From Nitrospirota bacterium (lineage in GTDB: Bacteria > Nitrospirota > Thermodesulfovibrionia > Thermodesulfovibrionales > UBA6898): DNA of 64,000 nt. Where the stretch lies: NCBI GenBank assembly GCA_016235245.1, contig JACRLO010000006.1, forward strand, positions 62,001 through 126,000, given 5' to 3'. A model generated the notes under the pieces. It had not been told where the DNA came from, made no database searches, and saw only the letters and a program-made list of their open reading frames with translations. Positions 34,653-42,202 of the stretch are shown here, piece by piece. The stretch's first letter is position 1. The number at the start of each line of letters is the position of its first letter. The position numbers and the translations under genes are program-made.

Positions 34653-34859
34653 GGTTTTCTGACATTCCCCGTTAAAAAGTATTAGTTCTTTTTTCTTCTT
34701 ACGATAAAGTATAGCACCTGTATTCCAAAGGTTGAACTAGCCTCCCCCCCCGGAACGTTCCCTGTGTAATGAAAACTCTGACAAGCAGGTCATAAACAGC
34801 ACGTAACTGGTATGATATGAAAATAATAATAGGGGCGCCTGTACGCTAAGGAGACACCC

Positions 34860-35042
34860 ATGGCAATTGAAGCAAAGATCGAAGGTACCAAGCTCATTAT
34901 CACCTGCGACCTTGAGGAGCCTAAACCAAGCGCATCAGGCAAAACCCTTGTCGTTGCCAGCACGAGAGGTAATATGAGGACAGATCTGACCGTACAGGGT
35001 AAACCTCTTACGATCGGATTAAACGCTTATACGTCAAAATAG
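34860..35042 (+). CDS. Small conserved hypothetical protein (60 aa)
   Basis: Soluble 60-aa protein (IEAKIEGTKLIITCDLEEP; GKTLVVASTRGNMRTDLTVQ GKPLTIGLNAYTSK) with alternating hydrophobic residues, so probably a small beta sheet. AAGGAGACACCC precedes the ATG. Similar short proteins occur widely as hypotheticals; I do not know a function. It is followed 80 bp later by a tRNA gene on the other strand. Confidence 0.7.
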   Translation: MAIEAKIEGTKLIITCDLEEPKPSASGKTLVVASTRGNMRTDLTVQGKPLTIGLNAYTSK

Positions 35043-35122
35043 AGGAAGAAATTGCTGATGAGGGTTTGTCAGATCTTATTGAAGATATTGAGAAAGAAAT
35101 AGGCTGATTTGTAAAGAAAAAA

Positions 35123-35209
35123 TGGTGCCGAAGGGGGGACTCGAACCCCCATGGCGTTTCCACCACTAGACCCTGAACCTAGCGCGTCTGCCAATTCCGC
35201 CACTTCGGC
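35123..35209 (-). tRNA. tRNA-Leu(CAG), CCA encoded
   Basis: On the minus strand the acceptor GCCGAAG pairs with CTTCGGC, with discriminator A and encoded CCA (35123-35125). The anticodon loop TTCAGGG gives CAG. A long variable arm (TGGTGGAAACGCCA) and T arm GGGGGTTCGAGTCCCCC are visible. It is a type II tRNA sharing its acceptor stem with the GAG isoacceptor at 28264. Confidence 0.95.
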
Positions 35210-35222
35210 AATAACGTGTATA

Positions 35223-36194
35223 TTAATCTCCGCAGATAATCTTGTCAACATGAGGGAGATTAAGGCTTATATCCGAGGGCTTGGATGAACCGTTGCCCTG
35301 AGACTCTCGGTGCTCAGCTTCTGAATTCTTCTGGCCGGACTGGAAATGGAAAAGCCCCCTGCCCCTGCCAAGCTCCTTATGACATGCAGCAATACAGGCC
35401 CCGCAGTTCACACAGGAAATATCACGTCTGCTCATCCTTGGCAGAACGTTCATAAAGCAGGCCTTCTCACAGCCCCTGCAGTTGGTGCATTCTTCGGCAC
35501 GTCCCGCATCCATCCTCACCCGCAGGGAAACAGGGCTGACCCAGCCAAAAAGCATCTGCATCAGTCCGGCAGCACAAATATACTTGCAGAGCGAATGACG
35601 CACCAGAATTGACGTAACCAGCATATAGATGGAAATACCTATGATTCCTGCTTTGACGCCAAAGGTAAAGTCCCAGGTCATGATCTGGCTCCAGATGGTC
35701 TTTGGCGCCACAAGATATCCGGTAAGCGCTATGCCGCCGAGCAGGGGAAGGACAATCATGCTCAGGAGGGCAATGATCAAATACAGCAGTTTTCTCTCTG
35801 CTGGCACCTCCGGATCATTCGGTCTTTTAACAAAAAGGCTCCTTCGTCCAAGAAACTTGAGTGTGAGATTATCCGCTAGTTCAAAAAGCGTTCCTTCAGG
35901 GCAGAACCAGCCGCAGAAGAACCTGCCTGTCAGGAACCCCAGAAGAGGGAATATTGCCAGCATAATGACCCATGGCAGAATGGCCTTCAGAAATATCCGG
36001 AGGGCAACGTGGCCTGCTGAACGTATACTATGATCAGCATAAAATGCGTCTTTCAGTCCTAGGCTCCAGATCTGCCCAAATATGATCAGTTCTTTTGTGG
36101 CAGTGTCAAATCTGAATATATTCAGCACAGGCATGAGGAAGACAAGCAGAATAAAGGCTATCTGGGTGGTTCTTCTTGATGCAGTGAGGTTCAT
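35223..36194 (-). CDS. NapH/CcoG/NosR-like membrane ferredoxin
   Basis: 323-aa membrane iron-sulfur protein. It has about five helices, two membrane-embedded cysteine motifs (FFCGWFCPEGTLFELAD at about 92-108; LCKYICAAGLMQ at about 208-219) and two C-terminal 4Fe-4S motifs (CTNCRGCEKACFMNV and CVNCGACIAACHKEL, about 240-280). This organisation is that of NapH and the C-terminal part of NosR, which pass quinol electrons to periplasmic N-oxide reductases. An FNR/DNR-like dyad lies 34 bp upstream, as at norC. Confidence 0.85.
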   Translation of the reverse strand: MNLTASRRTTQIAFILLVFLMPVLNIFRFDTATKELIIFGQIWSLGLKDAFYADHSIRSAGHVALRIFLKAILPWVIMLAIFPLLGFLTGRFFCGWFCPEGTLFELADNLTLKFLGRRSLFVKRPNDPEVPAERKLLYLIIALLSMIVLPLLGGIALTGYLVAPKTIWSQIMTWDFTFGVKAGIIGISIYMLVTSILVRHSLCKYICAAGLMQMLFGWVSPVSLRVRMDAGRAEECTNCRGCEKACFMNVLPRMSRRDISCVNCGACIAACHKELGRGRGLFHFQSGQKNSEAEHRESQGNGSSKPSDISLNLPHVDKIICGD

Positions 36195-36227
36195 GAAGTA
36201 ACTCTATCACCGAGGCAGCAACACTGC

Positions 36228-36243
36228 CATGATTTACGTCATA
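36228..36243. promoter_or_regulatory. FNR/DNR-like dyad upstream of the NapH-like gene
   Basis: CATGATTTACGTCATA contains ATGAT-N4-GTCAT, matching the dyads at 38666 and 45493 (TATGAT-N4-RTCATR). It resembles CRP/FNR-family operators (TTGAT-N4-ATCAA). It sits 34 bp upstream of the start codon, so it could activate or repress depending on the promoter. Confidence 0.5.
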
Positions 36244-36268
36244 TAGAGCAAAAAAGAGGTAAGAGGGG

Positions 36269-36308
36269 GAGGCTGCCCCGGTTTATTGGAGGGGACAGGG
36301 GCAGCCTC
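36269..36308 (-). terminator. GC-rich hairpin with trailing T-run (minus strand)
   Basis: An 11-bp perfect stem, GAGGCTGCCCC (36269-36279) with GGGGCAGCCTC (36298-36308), encloses an 18-nt loop. Read on the minus strand it is followed about 15 nt later by a run of T (from AAAAAA at about 36250). It lies in the 340-bp gap between norB and the NapH-like gene and could end norCB transcription. The rest of this gap (36310-36480) is AT-rich and I see no gene in it. Confidence 0.5.
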
Positions 36309-36500
36309 TGGGGACAAAGAAATATTATATATGGTATCGATATTTTTTTAAAGAGGATATACTCCAAATCAGATTTATGACCAAATAATTTACGGCAACC
36401 GCATCAAAGCCACAAATAACGATTTATTCCAGCGGGAAAACAAGTAATATATCCTTTAATAACACTATATTACGTCTTCTGATGTATAACGGAAACATTC

Positions 36501-36521
36501 AGGGGGGGGCGGCCCCCCCCT
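36501..36521 (-). terminator. G8/C8 hairpin just after norB
   Basis: Eight G and eight C in a row, with an outer A-T pair, enclose a 3-nt CGG centre. They form a 9-bp, very stable stem 14 bp beyond the norB stop codon. No long T-run follows, so it may be an RNA-stabilising or attenuating hairpin rather than a full intrinsic terminator. Confidence 0.5.
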
Positions 36522-36534
36522 GCTCAACAATGTG

Positions 36535-37926
36535 TTATGCCCTTTCAGATGCAGCCGTTACGACATGAGCAGAACCCTTGCCAAGTCTGAAAAAGTCGAC
36601 AACAAAAATGCCGACACCGATTAGGAAGCCCACGCCGAAGATCGCACGCAAGATCCAGAACCAGAGGTTATAGGTTGCCTTAACGGCAACGTAATCGAGC
36701 CCCATGAGCCTTTCCATATACACCTGGACCATTCCTGCCCCGGTGATGGTCAGCACAATGAAGACCATAGAGATCGTCATCCACCAAAACGAAGCAAATG
36801 CGCGGGATGCGTCAAATGACTTCACGCCCCGTATGGCAGGCAGCGTGATATAGATCATGGCCATTACAAGCAGGACATATGCGCCATAGAATGCAAGATG
36901 ACCGTGCGCTGTCGTGATCTGGGTGCCATGCGTCCACTTGTTGATCTGGGGAAGCGTATGGATAATTCCCCATAATCCTGCGCCCACAAAGTTAAAGATG
37001 GCATGCGCAACCGTATAGTACAGACCCGCCTTGTTCTCCACATTTCTGGCCTCTCTCGTCGTTCTGAATGCGTCCCATACCATAAAGAGCAGCGGAAGCG
37101 GCTCGAGTGAACTGAAGATACCGCCGACCCAGAGCCAATAGCTTGGGGTACCGATCCAGTAATAATGGTGTCCTGTGCCAAGGATGCCGGTAAACATGAC
37201 AAACCCCACTTCGATATACATCCATTTTTCCACAACCTCTCTTTTGGCGCCGACAACCTTCATCAGCATGAATGCCAGGAGCGCTCCTGCTATGACTTCC
37301 CAGGCGCCTTCGACCCAGAGATGGATGACCCACCACCACCAGAACTGGTCCTTTACCATACTCTTTGAATAGAACATGCCAGGCAGATACATCAGGGCAA
37401 GTACCAGAAGTCCGCCAACGAGCGTGCCCTGTATGCCGGTCCATCTCTTTGTCTTCATCATAGTCATAAAATTGATGAACAGGAATAGGAGGACGGAAAT
37501 GACGATCAGCATATCCGCCCAGCGCGGGGCCTCAATATATTCCCTTCCCTCATTAAGCGGATTGATGCCCATAATCGGGCTGTTGGCCTGGGGATTAAGA
37601 CCCATCCAGATGTAGCCGAGCACAACAGCCGTAATCGCTACAACCGTTGCCCAGAACTGGAGCTTTGCAAGGGGAAGGCTCCAGAGCTCTGTTTCCGACT
37701 CCTCCGGCACGACATAATATGTTGCTCCCATCAGGCCGGCAAGATGCCAGACAACAAGGGCGTTGATATGCAGGGTCCTGATTGTGTTGAAGTTCAGGAT
37801 AAAGAAACTCGGCCAGATGAACTGGACAGCTGCGATGATGCCTACCACAACCTGGACCAGAAAAAGGACAACCGCAAAGGTATAAAAGTATTCTGCTATT
37901 TTTTGACTTTGATATTTAACGCTCAT
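36535..37926 (-). CDS. norB: Nitric oxide reductase subunit B
   Basis: 463-aa, 12-helix haem-copper-superfamily enzyme that reduces NO to N2O. Conserved ligand segments are visible: RTLHINALVVWHLAG (low-spin haem His), HLWVEGAWEVIAG (active-site His with the NorB-specific Glu), GTGHHYYWIG (two FeB His) and TTAHGHLAFYG (haem b3 and b His). Length matches cytochrome-c-dependent NorB. The gene is 12 bp downstream of norC. The enzyme probably serves NO detoxification or denitrification at the membrane. Confidence 0.93.
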   Translation of the reverse strand: MSVKYQSQKIAEYFYTFAVVLFLVQVVVGIIAAVQFIWPSFFILNFNTIRTLHINALVVWHLAGLMGATYYVVPEESETELWSLPLAKLQFWATVVAITAVVLGYIWMGLNPQANSPIMGINPLNEGREYIEAPRWADMLIVISVLLFLFINFMTMMKTKRWTGIQGTLVGGLLVLALMYLPGMFYSKSMVKDQFWWWWVIHLWVEGAWEVIAGALLAFMLMKVVGAKREVVEKWMYIEVGFVMFTGILGTGHHYYWIGTPSYWLWVGGIFSSLEPLPLLFMVWDAFRTTREARNVENKAGLYYTVAHAIFNFVGAGLWGIIHTLPQINKWTHGTQITTAHGHLAFYGAYVLLVMAMIYITLPAIRGVKSFDASRAFASFWWMTISMVFIVLTITGAGMVQVYMERLMGLDYVAVKATYNLWFWILRAIFGVGFLIGVGIFVVDFFRLGKGSAHVVTAASERA

Positions 37927-37937
37927 TGCACCACCTC

Positions 37938-38609
37938 CTATTTCAGCGTAAGCATGTAATCGGTTAATTTGTCGATTTCAGACTCAGGGGCCTCGACCTT
38001 CGGCATAGCCGAGTTCTTAACGAAAGCGACAGGGTCCTTGAAATGACCGACGAGCCATGCACGATCGCGCTTTGCACCGACCCTGGTAAGGTCCGGCCCT
38101 GTTGTGCCGCCTATGCCGTTGATCGTATGACATGCAGAGCAGCCATGGGATTGGTAAACTCTCTGACCTTCTGTAAGCTCCTTGCCTGCGACTCCCCCTG
38201 CTGCTGCAAGGATCGGTTTTGGCGGCCAGCCGTTTGTATCGACCCTGGAGGTCCAGTCAAGGAATACGATAAGATCATCCGCCTCCTCAGACCTGATACC
38301 GAGCTTTGGCATGGATGCGTTTGGGTTTGCAGACCGCGGATCCATCAGGAACTGCCTGAGATAGATTTTCGGCTTGTTCAGCGTTGTCTTTGTCAGGTCA
38401 GGGGCAAAATACGATCCGTTGCCGAAGATCGTGTGGCAACCGATGCAGTCATACTTGTGCCAGACCATCTTGCCGGCGTTCACCTGCTCAGTTATCTCCG
38501 GAGCCCTCTTATCCAACTTCCCCATGGTGTCATAGGTCAGCCCAAGAAAGATCGCGAAGAAAAAGAGACTGCCGAGGATGAAGAGATTTCTTGCTGCTTT
38601 GTTGCTCAT
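37938..38609 (-). CDS. norC: NorC-type cytochrome c subunit with two haem c sites
   Basis: 223 aa from ATG 38609 (AAAGGAGGTGTTTCG upstream; the open frame extends 24 codons further without family resemblance). An N-terminal anchor (LFILGSLFFFAIFLGLTYDT) precedes the NorC domain with CIGCHTIFGNGSYFAPDLT. A second cytochrome c domain follows with CSACHTINGIGGTTGPDLT and a distal Met (SAMPKVEAPES). Classical NorC has about 150 aa and one CxxCH, so this one carries an extra mono-haem domain, perhaps its own electron donor. It pairs with norB. Confidence 0.9.
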   Translation of the reverse strand: MSNKAARNLFILGSLFFFAIFLGLTYDTMGKLDKRAPEITEQVNAGKMVWHKYDCIGCHTIFGNGSYFAPDLTKTTLNKPKIYLRQFLMDPRSANPNASMPKLGIRSEEADDLIVFLDWTSRVDTNGWPPKPILAAAGGVAGKELTEGQRVYQSHGCSACHTINGIGGTTGPDLTRVGAKRDRAWLVGHFKDPVAFVKNSAMPKVEAPESEIDKLTDYMLTLK

Positions 38610-38665
38610 CGAAACACCTCCTTTGGTTTTTCTGGTTTTACCGTAGCAGGAAGCACAGCATAGTG

Positions 38666-38683
38666 GTATGATGCAAATCATAC
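38666..38683. promoter_or_regulatory. FNR/DNR-like palindromic operator between norC and the CBS gene
   Basis: GTATGATGCAAATCATAC is a perfect dyad with 7-bp arms and a 4-bp centre. It is placed between the divergent norC (start 38609) and CBS-protein (start 38732) genes. Spacing of the half sites is that of CRP/FNR-family NO or oxygen sensors (TTGAT-N4-ATCAA). One bound dimer could control both directions. Confidence 0.65.
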
Positions 38684-38731
38684 AGACAGGCAGGACGACA
38701 GAGTAACGTATAAGGGGAGGATCGAGCCATC

Positions 38732-39340
38732 ATGACAACAGAAAGTCAAGAGAATTTCCGCTATCATGCCGATATCTCGGACAGCGACATCTATGAAGCC
38801 ATGAAGCACATTCCGGGGTATCTTGATATAACACCAGCAGACCTCAGGGAAGTCTTTGACTTTGCATACCACCATGCCGTAGACCGCATAACGTCATCGG
38901 TCAGGGCAGAGGAGATCATGAGAAGTCCGGTCTACACGGCCGGGAAAGATACACCCCTGATAGACGTGGCTGAACTGATGGCGGAAAAAAATATTTCAGG
39001 TCTTCCGGTGCTGGATACTGACGGCAGGGTAGCAGGAATGATCTCTGAAAAGGATTTTCTTGGGGTCCTAAAAGAAAAAGAGTCTGTAACGGTCATGAAA
39101 ATTCTGGCTAAATGCCTGCAGGGAAAGGGCTGCCTTGCGGCTTCTGTCCGCCAAAAGACCGCAGGCGACATCATGACATCACCTGCGATCACAATCCCGC
39201 CTGAGCTGCCGCTGTTCCAGATCATGATAGTCTTTTCAAACAGGGCCATAAACAGGGCTCCTGTCATAGACCCTGCGGGCAGTCTGCTCGGCATTGTATC
39301 GCGCGCTGACATAATTGGCGCCTCGGTGATCAGGCCATAA
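38732..39340 (+). CDS. CBS-domain pair protein
   Basis: 202 aa. An N-terminal helical segment (SDSDIYEAMKHIPGYLDITP) is followed by two CBS motifs: AEEIMRSPVYTAGKDTPLID with GLPVLDTDGRVAGMISEKDF (about 65-120), and AGDIMTSPAITIPPELPLFQ with APVIDPAGSLLGIVSRADI (about 140-198). CBS pairs bind adenine nucleotides and gate partner proteins. The stop overlaps the ATG of the HPP membrane protein (TAATG), so it probably regulates that protein. Confidence 0.88.
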   Translation: MTTESQENFRYHADISDSDIYEAMKHIPGYLDITPADLREVFDFAYHHAVDRITSSVRAEEIMRSPVYTAGKDTPLIDVAELMAEKNISGLPVLDTDGRVAGMISEKDFLGVLKEKESVTVMKILAKCLQGKGCLAASVRQKTAGDIMTSPAITIPPELPLFQIMIVFSNRAINRAPVIDPAGSLLGIVSRADIIGASVIRP

Positions 39341-39882
39341 TGCTGGGCGCATATTTCAGAAAAATGAAGGGCAATACCCAAAGTCCTCCCCGCGTCAGTC
39401 TGTCCGAGATCGCCTGGTCATGGCTCGGAGCATTTCTCGGCATCGGTTTCATCTCATTTGCCAATTACCATATTTTTGAAAAAATAGACCTGCTGATGAT
39501 CGTGGGCTCATTCGGAGCCTCTGCCGTGCTGATCTACGGGGCGATAAAAAGCCCGCTTGCCCAGCCACGAAACCTCATAGGGGGACATCTCTTTTCGGCT
39601 GTCGCAGGAGTAGCCTCATATCAGGTCTTTCACAGTTACATCTGGCTTGCGGCTGCAGTCGGTGTTGCCACGGCAATAGCCGTCATGCATGCAACGAGAA
39701 CGCTCCATCCGCCAGGTGGCGCAACCGCGCTCATTGCAGTGATTGGAGGAGAAAAAATTCATACCCTTGGGTTCATGTATGCGGTCTTCCCGGTAGGCGG
39801 AGGTGTGCTGATCATGCTTATCATTGCCCTGCTGGTGAATAATATCCCTAAAAACAGGCGATATCCGGAGTTCTGGCTGTAA
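39340..39882 (+). CDS. HPP-family integral membrane protein
   Basis: 180 aa with four to five helices and the family-naming motif TRTLHPPGGATALIAVIGG (about 123-141). FGASAVLIYGAIKSPLAQPR NLIGGH is also typical. HPP proteins have been linked to nitrite transport in chloroplasts and cyanobacteria. The position next to norCB and coupling to a CBS protein fit a nitrogen-oxide role, but the substrate here is inferred. Confidence 0.88.
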   Translation: MLGAYFRKMKGNTQSPPRVSLSEIAWSWLGAFLGIGFISFANYHIFEKIDLLMIVGSFGASAVLIYGAIKSPLAQPRNLIGGHLFSAVAGVASYQVFHSYIWLAAAVGVATAIAVMHATRTLHPPGGATALIAVIGGEKIHTLGFMYAVFPVGGGVLIMLIIALLVNNIPKNRRYPEFWL

Positions 39883-39949
39883 TCGATACGTCAGACCTGG
39901 CAATTATGCCGTAACAGTTACCTTGCGTTCAGACCCGCCCCTTATACAA

Positions 39950-40285
39950 TTAGTTTCTCTCTGTCTGCTGCAAAAACCAGACAGCTTCACTGCAGGACCT
40001 GCAGGTGAGAAGTCTTATGGTAATCGCGTCAAGGGGATGATCGACTTTCTTGCCTGATTTATCTGCAAACAGTCCTATAAGTTTGGCATGTGCATCCGTT
40101 TCTTCCTCCGGCAGGCTGTATTCCCATACGGTCTTATAGGGAATGATGCCGGCCAGCAGTTTAATGACCTTAATGCTATGCACTGGCGTATTTGCCACTG
40201 AAATAAGTATCCGTTCCCTGCTGTCAAACCGTATCTGGCTGAAGCAGTGCCGGTCAGTATTCTTATACGCAATAACTTTGCTCAC
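39950..40285 (-). CDS. Hypothetical protein (111 aa)
   Basis: Unknown family. The sequence (MSKVIAYKNTDRHCFSQIRF; ERILISVANTPVHSIKVIKL LAGIIPYKTVWEY) reads as a small alpha-beta protein. The C-terminal CRSCSEAVWFLQ cysteine pair could bind metal. The start has no strong ribosome site. The gene stands between the HPP gene and the secreted DUF5666-like gene and shows no operon link. Confidence 0.55.
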   Translation of the reverse strand: MSKVIAYKNTDRHCFSQIRFDSRERILISVANTPVHSIKVIKLLAGIIPYKTVWEYSLPEEETDAHAKLIGLFADKSGKKVDHPLDAITIRLLTCRSCSEAVWFLQQTERN

Positions 40286-40470
40286 GGCTTATTTTAGCAA
40301 AAAGGGGCCTATCCATTCCATTGCCACGGGACCCATTCCGGGCAGTCAGACAGCGGGATTTTTTCAGGTATCCAGGCCTGGGATATTCTTAATCTTCCTT
40401 TAATCATCCTTTTGTTACTCTGTTATCACGAATCATACGGATTCGGAATTCAACTTATCAGGAGGATGTC

Positions 40471-40800
40471 ATGAAAAAAATGTATGCAGTTCTGGTTATC
40501 GTGTTAATACTTGGAATGTCCATGGGTATATCATCTGCAAGCGAGCATAGAAGAACCTACGAGAGTGAGCGCAGGCATAACGGACATGATGTGAAAATCT
40601 ACGGAATAGTGGACAAGATGCCGGAAGGCGGCATCGGCACCTGGATCGTAAAGGGCAAGGAGATTCTTGTTACAAAAGCAACCCATATCAAGGAGAGGCA
40701 TGGCAGGGTTTCCGCCGGCACCTATGTGGAGGTCAAAGGGACGTATAGCGGCAATACGCTGCAGGCTGATGAAATTGAAGTCAAAAGAGATAAGAGATAG
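40471..40800 (+). CDS. Secreted DUF5666-like protein
   Basis: 109 aa. A signal peptide (MKKMYAVLVIVLILGMSMGI SSAS) is followed by a small OB-like beta domain: VKIYGIVDKMPEGGIGTWIV, KEILVTKATHIKERHGRVSA, GTYVEVKGTYSGNTLQADEI EV. This is the DUF5666 pattern of periplasmic proteins with unknown role. AGGAGGATGTC precedes the ATG. The cytochrome b gene follows 74 bp downstream. Confidence 0.8.
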   Translation: MKKMYAVLVIVLILGMSMGISSASEHRRTYESERRHNGHDVKIYGIVDKMPEGGIGTWIVKGKEILVTKATHIKERHGRVSAGTYVEVKGTYSGNTLQADEIEVKRDKR

Positions 40801-40874
40801 CCATCGGTAGCACCCCTCCCCTGTACGTCATAAGGCAAATGGGGGAGGCAACTTTTATAGTAAGGAGAACTTGC

Positions 40875-41480
40875 ATGAACGATAAAATAAATGTAACTAC
40901 CGACACTTCACCCGATATATGGCTCAGATTGACTCATCTTGGGATACTGATCTTTGGAATCGCTGCCTGGATCAGTGGATACGCTGCTGGAGACTATAAG
41001 CGTATTGACCACTCTGGTTTCGATATCCATCAATGGCTCGGCATTGGCGCATCTTTTTTTGTTTTTATCCGCATTGCAATTGGCCTGTTCGGTTCCGAAG
41101 TTGCACGCTTCAGAAACTGGCTTCCCATAACCGGTGAACGCATTTCAGCTGCGCTGAAAGATATTCAGGAGCTAGTGCGCTTCAGGATGCCTCATCGCCC
41201 GACCCACCAGGGTCTTGCCGGAGTGGTCCAGACCTTCGGTCTGGCTGTTTTTGTCCTGCTTGCCATAAGCGGAGGTCTGCTTTTCCTTCTTCTTGATCCG
41301 GGGATGAAAGCCCGGGGGATTGTACACGATATAAAGGAAGTTCATGAGATCGGAGGAATTCTTATCCCTGCCTTCCTGTCTCTGCATGGAGGGGCCGTCA
41401 TAATGCATACGTTTGCCGGGAATCACGTATGGAAAAGAATATTTATTCATGTCGAACAACAGCAGAACTCAACAGAGTGA
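40875..41480 (+). CDS. Di-haem cytochrome b (b561/Ni-Fe hydrogenase type)
   Basis: 201 aa from the ATG at 40875 (TAAGGAGAACTTGC upstream). Four helices carry His residues in typical places: RLTHLGILIFGIAAWISGYA, DIHQWLGIGASFFVFIRIAI GLFG, LAGVVQTFGLAVFVLLAISG G, and EIGGILIPAFLSLHGGAVIM HTFAGNH. It resembles the cytochrome b561 family that links quinones to soluble redox enzymes. The two-component genes follow 44 bp later and may regulate it. Confidence 0.82.
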   Translation: MNDKINVTTDTSPDIWLRLTHLGILIFGIAAWISGYAAGDYKRIDHSGFDIHQWLGIGASFFVFIRIAIGLFGSEVARFRNWLPITGERISAALKDIQELVRFRMPHRPTHQGLAGVVQTFGLAVFVLLAISGGLLFLLLDPGMKARGIVHDIKEVHEIGGILIPAFLSLHGGAVIMHTFAGNHVWKRIFIHVEQQQNSTE

Positions 41481-41524
41481 CGGTATAATATCTCCATTGC
41501 CAACGCCGGGGACAGGTAAGAATA

Positions 41525-42202
41525 ATGAAGGTGCTCGTTATAGAAGATGACAAGAGGCTCGCCCTCCTTATCAAGAAGGGACTTGAAGAAAATTCCTTTT
41601 CCATTGATCTGGCCTTCGACGGTGAAGAGGGGCTCTATATGGCGGAGACGTTCCCCTATGATGCGCTCATCCTGGATGTGATGCTTCCGCTGAAGGACGG
41701 CTTTTCGGTTTTGGCAGATTTGAGGACTCGCGGCGTTACGCTGCCGGTAATCATGCTCACCGCACGCGCTGAAGTTCAGGACCGGGTAAAGGGTCTTAAT
41801 ACCGGCGCTGATGATTACCTGGCAAAACCCTTCGATTTTTTAGAACTGCTCGCCAGATTGAAGGCAGCCATCCGGAGAGGCAAGGGAAAACCGTCACCTC
41901 TGATCGAAATAGGCGATCTGGTCATCGACACCAACTCCAGGGCAGTCAGGAGGGGCGCCAGATATATCAGACTTTCCTCAACGGAATATAATCTGCTCGA
42001 ATACCTCGCACTGAATTGCGGCCGCGTGATCAGCAGAACTGAACTGGTTGAACATATGTATGCTACCGATTCGGAACGTGACAGTAATGTAATTGACGTA
42101 TACGTCAATTATGTGCGGAACAAGATCGACAAGGGCTTCCGCATGCAACTGATCCAGACCGTGAGGGGGGCAGGCTATATGATCAGGGCTGAGGCAGAAT
42201 GA
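41525..42202 (+). CDS. OmpR/PhoB-family response regulator
   Basis: 225 aa. The receiver (VLVIEDDKRLALLIKKGLEE; phospho-Asp in YDALILDVMLPLKDGFSVL; IMLTARAEVQDRVKGLNTGA DDYLAKPF) is followed by a winged-helix DNA-binding domain (IRLSSTEYNLLEYLALNCGR VISRTELVEHMYA; YVNYVRNKIDKGF; VRGAGYMI). It overlaps the sensor kinase gene by 4 bp, giving a classical pair. Its target genes cannot be read from the sequence. Confidence 0.93.
   Translation: MKVLVIEDDKRLALLIKKGLEENSFSIDLAFDGEEGLYMAETFPYDALILDVMLPLKDGFSVLADLRTRGVTLPVIMLTARAEVQDRVKGLNTGADDYLAKPFDFLELLARLKAAIRRGKGKPSPLIEIGDLVIDTNSRAVRRGARYIRLSSTEYNLLEYLALNCGRVISRTELVEHMYATDSERDSNVIDVYVNYVRNKIDKGFRMQLIQTVRGAGYMIRAEAE

Noticed and set aside
35040-35106. 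A short acidic frame after the 60-aa gene (IEEEIADEGLSDLIEDIEKE)
   Set aside because: It lacks a start codon and ribosome site in its frame; frameshift extension of the 60-aa protein is not supported by anything else.
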